Source: JBCCGI01 sp039029355 | Lineage (GTDB): Bacteria; Planctomycetota; UBA1135; GCA-002686595 | NCBI GenBank assembly: GCA_039029355.1 | Contig: JBCCGI010000131.1 | Coordinates: forward strand, 1 to 16,200 | Reading direction: 5' to 3' | DNA: 16,200 nucleotides | Part shown: one piece after another, positions 15,165 through 16,200 of the stretch | Numbering within the stretch: position 1 is the first letter of the stretch | How the letters are laid out: each line of letters begins with the position of its first letter | Translations under genes and position numbers: made by a program | Notes under the pieces: model-generated | The model's database searches: none | What the model was told of the DNA's origin: nothing | The model's input: only the letters and a program-made list of their open reading frames with translations

Positions 15165-16200
15165 CTACGGGGTGGCGACCATGCGGTCGACGATCGCGCT
15201 GCAGGTCGCATTGACGGTCGCGGTGAGGGAGACGTTGCGCGCGGTGGCGAAGCCGAACCAGTCCGCCTCCGTGCGGTTGTAGCTGATCACGCGCACGCTG
15301 ATGGAGAAGTCGTAGACCTTGGTCTGCGGGACGGGGCGCCCCTTGGGGATGACCTCGCTCGGATCCCGATAGATCGAGCGCTCCACCTCAGCGGCCGTGA
15401 TCGCGCTGGGCGGCCCCTCGTCTTCGTCGGGCGAGCCGACGCCGTTGGGTAGGGTGTCTGGCGAAATCTCCCCCTGCGCGACCCGCTGGTACCACTCGCC
15501 CTCGTCCCAGTCCAAGGGCTCCTCGGTGCCGAGGAAGTCCGCGACGACGCCCTCCACCGAGCTCTTGATCCGCCGTAGCTCAACCAGCTCGAGCAGTTCC
15601 TGAGGAAGGTCCTCCTCGGTGACCTCGATGGCCTTGCCGCCCAGCCCGCGCAGGTCCTGAAGTCGGGCGAGGCACGCCTGCTCGTAGGTGTCCACCGCCT
15701 TGTTGTAGCGCTCTACCGCAGCCCGGTAGGCCTCGCGATCCACCTCGTAGGCGCTCCACGTGGCCTCGTCCACCTGGAGCGGGATGGTGGCATCCTGCTC
15801 GCGGAGCCCCCCGACGCTCGCAGGGATCGGAACGGCATGGATGACCACCAGGTAGTCGGCCTCGGTCGGACCGGATTGGTTGGCGAACTGGTCGGCCAGC
15901 GAGCCCTCTGCCTCGATCGCGCGCTCGCGATCCAGGTAGATCAGATAGTCGCGGTCCACGACCGCGATGCCCTCGCGCTGCAAGGCGGCCAGGAACACGT
16001 CCTCGACGAAGTTGGGCACGCCTTCGACGAACGGAACGAAGCCGGTCAGGCCGGGGAGCGAGAGCCCCGAGCCCGAGCTCCAGCCCGACACCACCGCCAC
16101 CCGCTCGCCCTTCAGAGCCAGCGCTCCGTCCGTTCCCTCGAACGTAGCAGCGACGTTCAGCGTTTCCCTCGGCTGGAGGCGAAGCTCGGGGCGCTGTGGA
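15165..16200 (-). CDS. CsgG-like envelope protein, partial (N-terminus beyond window)
   Basis: The frame is open from the stop at 15165-15167 to the right edge, giving 344 visible residues and no ATG start. GTG 16098-16100 is in frame, but the coding pattern continues upstream through GERVAVV, so the true start lies outside. The visible order is a beta strand GERVAVVSGW, then a helix and strand NFVEDVFLAALQREGIAVVD, a DRERAIEAEGSLADQF helix and TEADYLVVIHAVPIP. This is the outline of CsgG/LpoB/FlgO-type periplasmic or outer-membrane proteins (surface helix, vv-R strand, A-D-Y-hydrophobic strand). A long helical insert with DREAYRAAVERYNKAVDTYE follows, then an acidic loop (SPDEDEGPP) and a C-terminal strand pair FSISVRVISYN. 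Fold assignment is by pattern only. The role may be in secretion or envelope stress. The gene is less GC-rich than its left neighbours. Confidence 0.6.
   Translation of the reverse strand, partial: PQRPELRLQPRETLNVAATFEGTDGALALKGERVAVVSGWSSGSGLSLPGLTGFVPFVEGVPNFVEDVFLAALQREGIAVVDRDYLIYLDRERAIEAEGSLADQFANQSGPTEADYLVVIHAVPIPASVGGLREQDATIPLQVDEATWSAYEVDREAYRAAVERYNKAVDTYEQACLARLQDLRGLGGKAIEVTEEDLPQELLELVELRRIKSSVEGVVADFLGTEEPLDWDEGEWYQRVAQGEISPDTLPNGVGSPDEDEGPPSAITAAEVERSIYRDPSEVIPKGRPVPQTKVYDFSISVRVISYNRTEADWFGFATARNVSLTATVNATCSAIVDRMVATP

Overview
The window comes from a very GC-rich bacterium. Third codon positions are almost all G or C, which is why long antisense shadow ORFs accompany most genes. 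Lineage can only be inferred: ECF sigma factors with C-terminal extracytoplasmic extensions, CHAT/TPR proteins in sigma operons, and secreted FG-GAP and beta-helix proteins together suggest Planctomycetota or a similar GC-rich group. I see no tRNA, rRNA, CRISPR array, transposase or integrase.

Layout. Positions 1-315 hold no gene I can support, and the first ~120 bases are much less GC-rich than the rest. A small CxxC zinc-ribbon-like gene (316-558, +) converges on and overlaps by 4 nt an 829-aa fusion (555-3044, -) of an ECF sigma factor, one membrane segment, a SUMF1-type domain and an unrecognised C-terminal region. A 180-bp divergent intergenic region separates it from a second regulatory unit on the + strand: ECF sigma factor (3225-3824), single-pass putative anti-sigma factor (3821-4528, GTGA overlap) and CHAT/TPR caspase-like protease (4510-7116, 19-nt overlap). 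These three look translationally coupled.

Six bases after the CHAT stop, convergently placed, is a 1028-aa TIR-NACHT STAND protein (7123-10209, -). Between TIR and NACHT lies a middle region resembling a degenerate Mrr/PD-(D/E)xK domain. It is the best candidate for an immune gene here. Upstream on the same strand are two secreted proteins: an FG-GAP/VCBS-repeat protein (10367-12004) and a right-handed beta-helix protein (12211-13680), separated by a region with an 11-bp perfect inverted repeat. Divergent from these is an unrecognised 407-aa gene (13940-15163, +). It ends 1 nt from the convergent stop of a partial gene (15165 to the window edge, -) with a CsgG-like outline.

Working model (inference). 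The divergent sigma loci plus the CHAT protease form an envelope-linked signalling module: a sigma factor tethered by a membrane segment and carrying an extracytoplasmic SUMF1 domain stands back-to-back with a sigma/anti-sigma/protease operon. The adjacent TIR-NACHT gene may be an independent anti-phage NLR-like gene or part of the same conflict-type neighbourhood; the sequence alone cannot decide.
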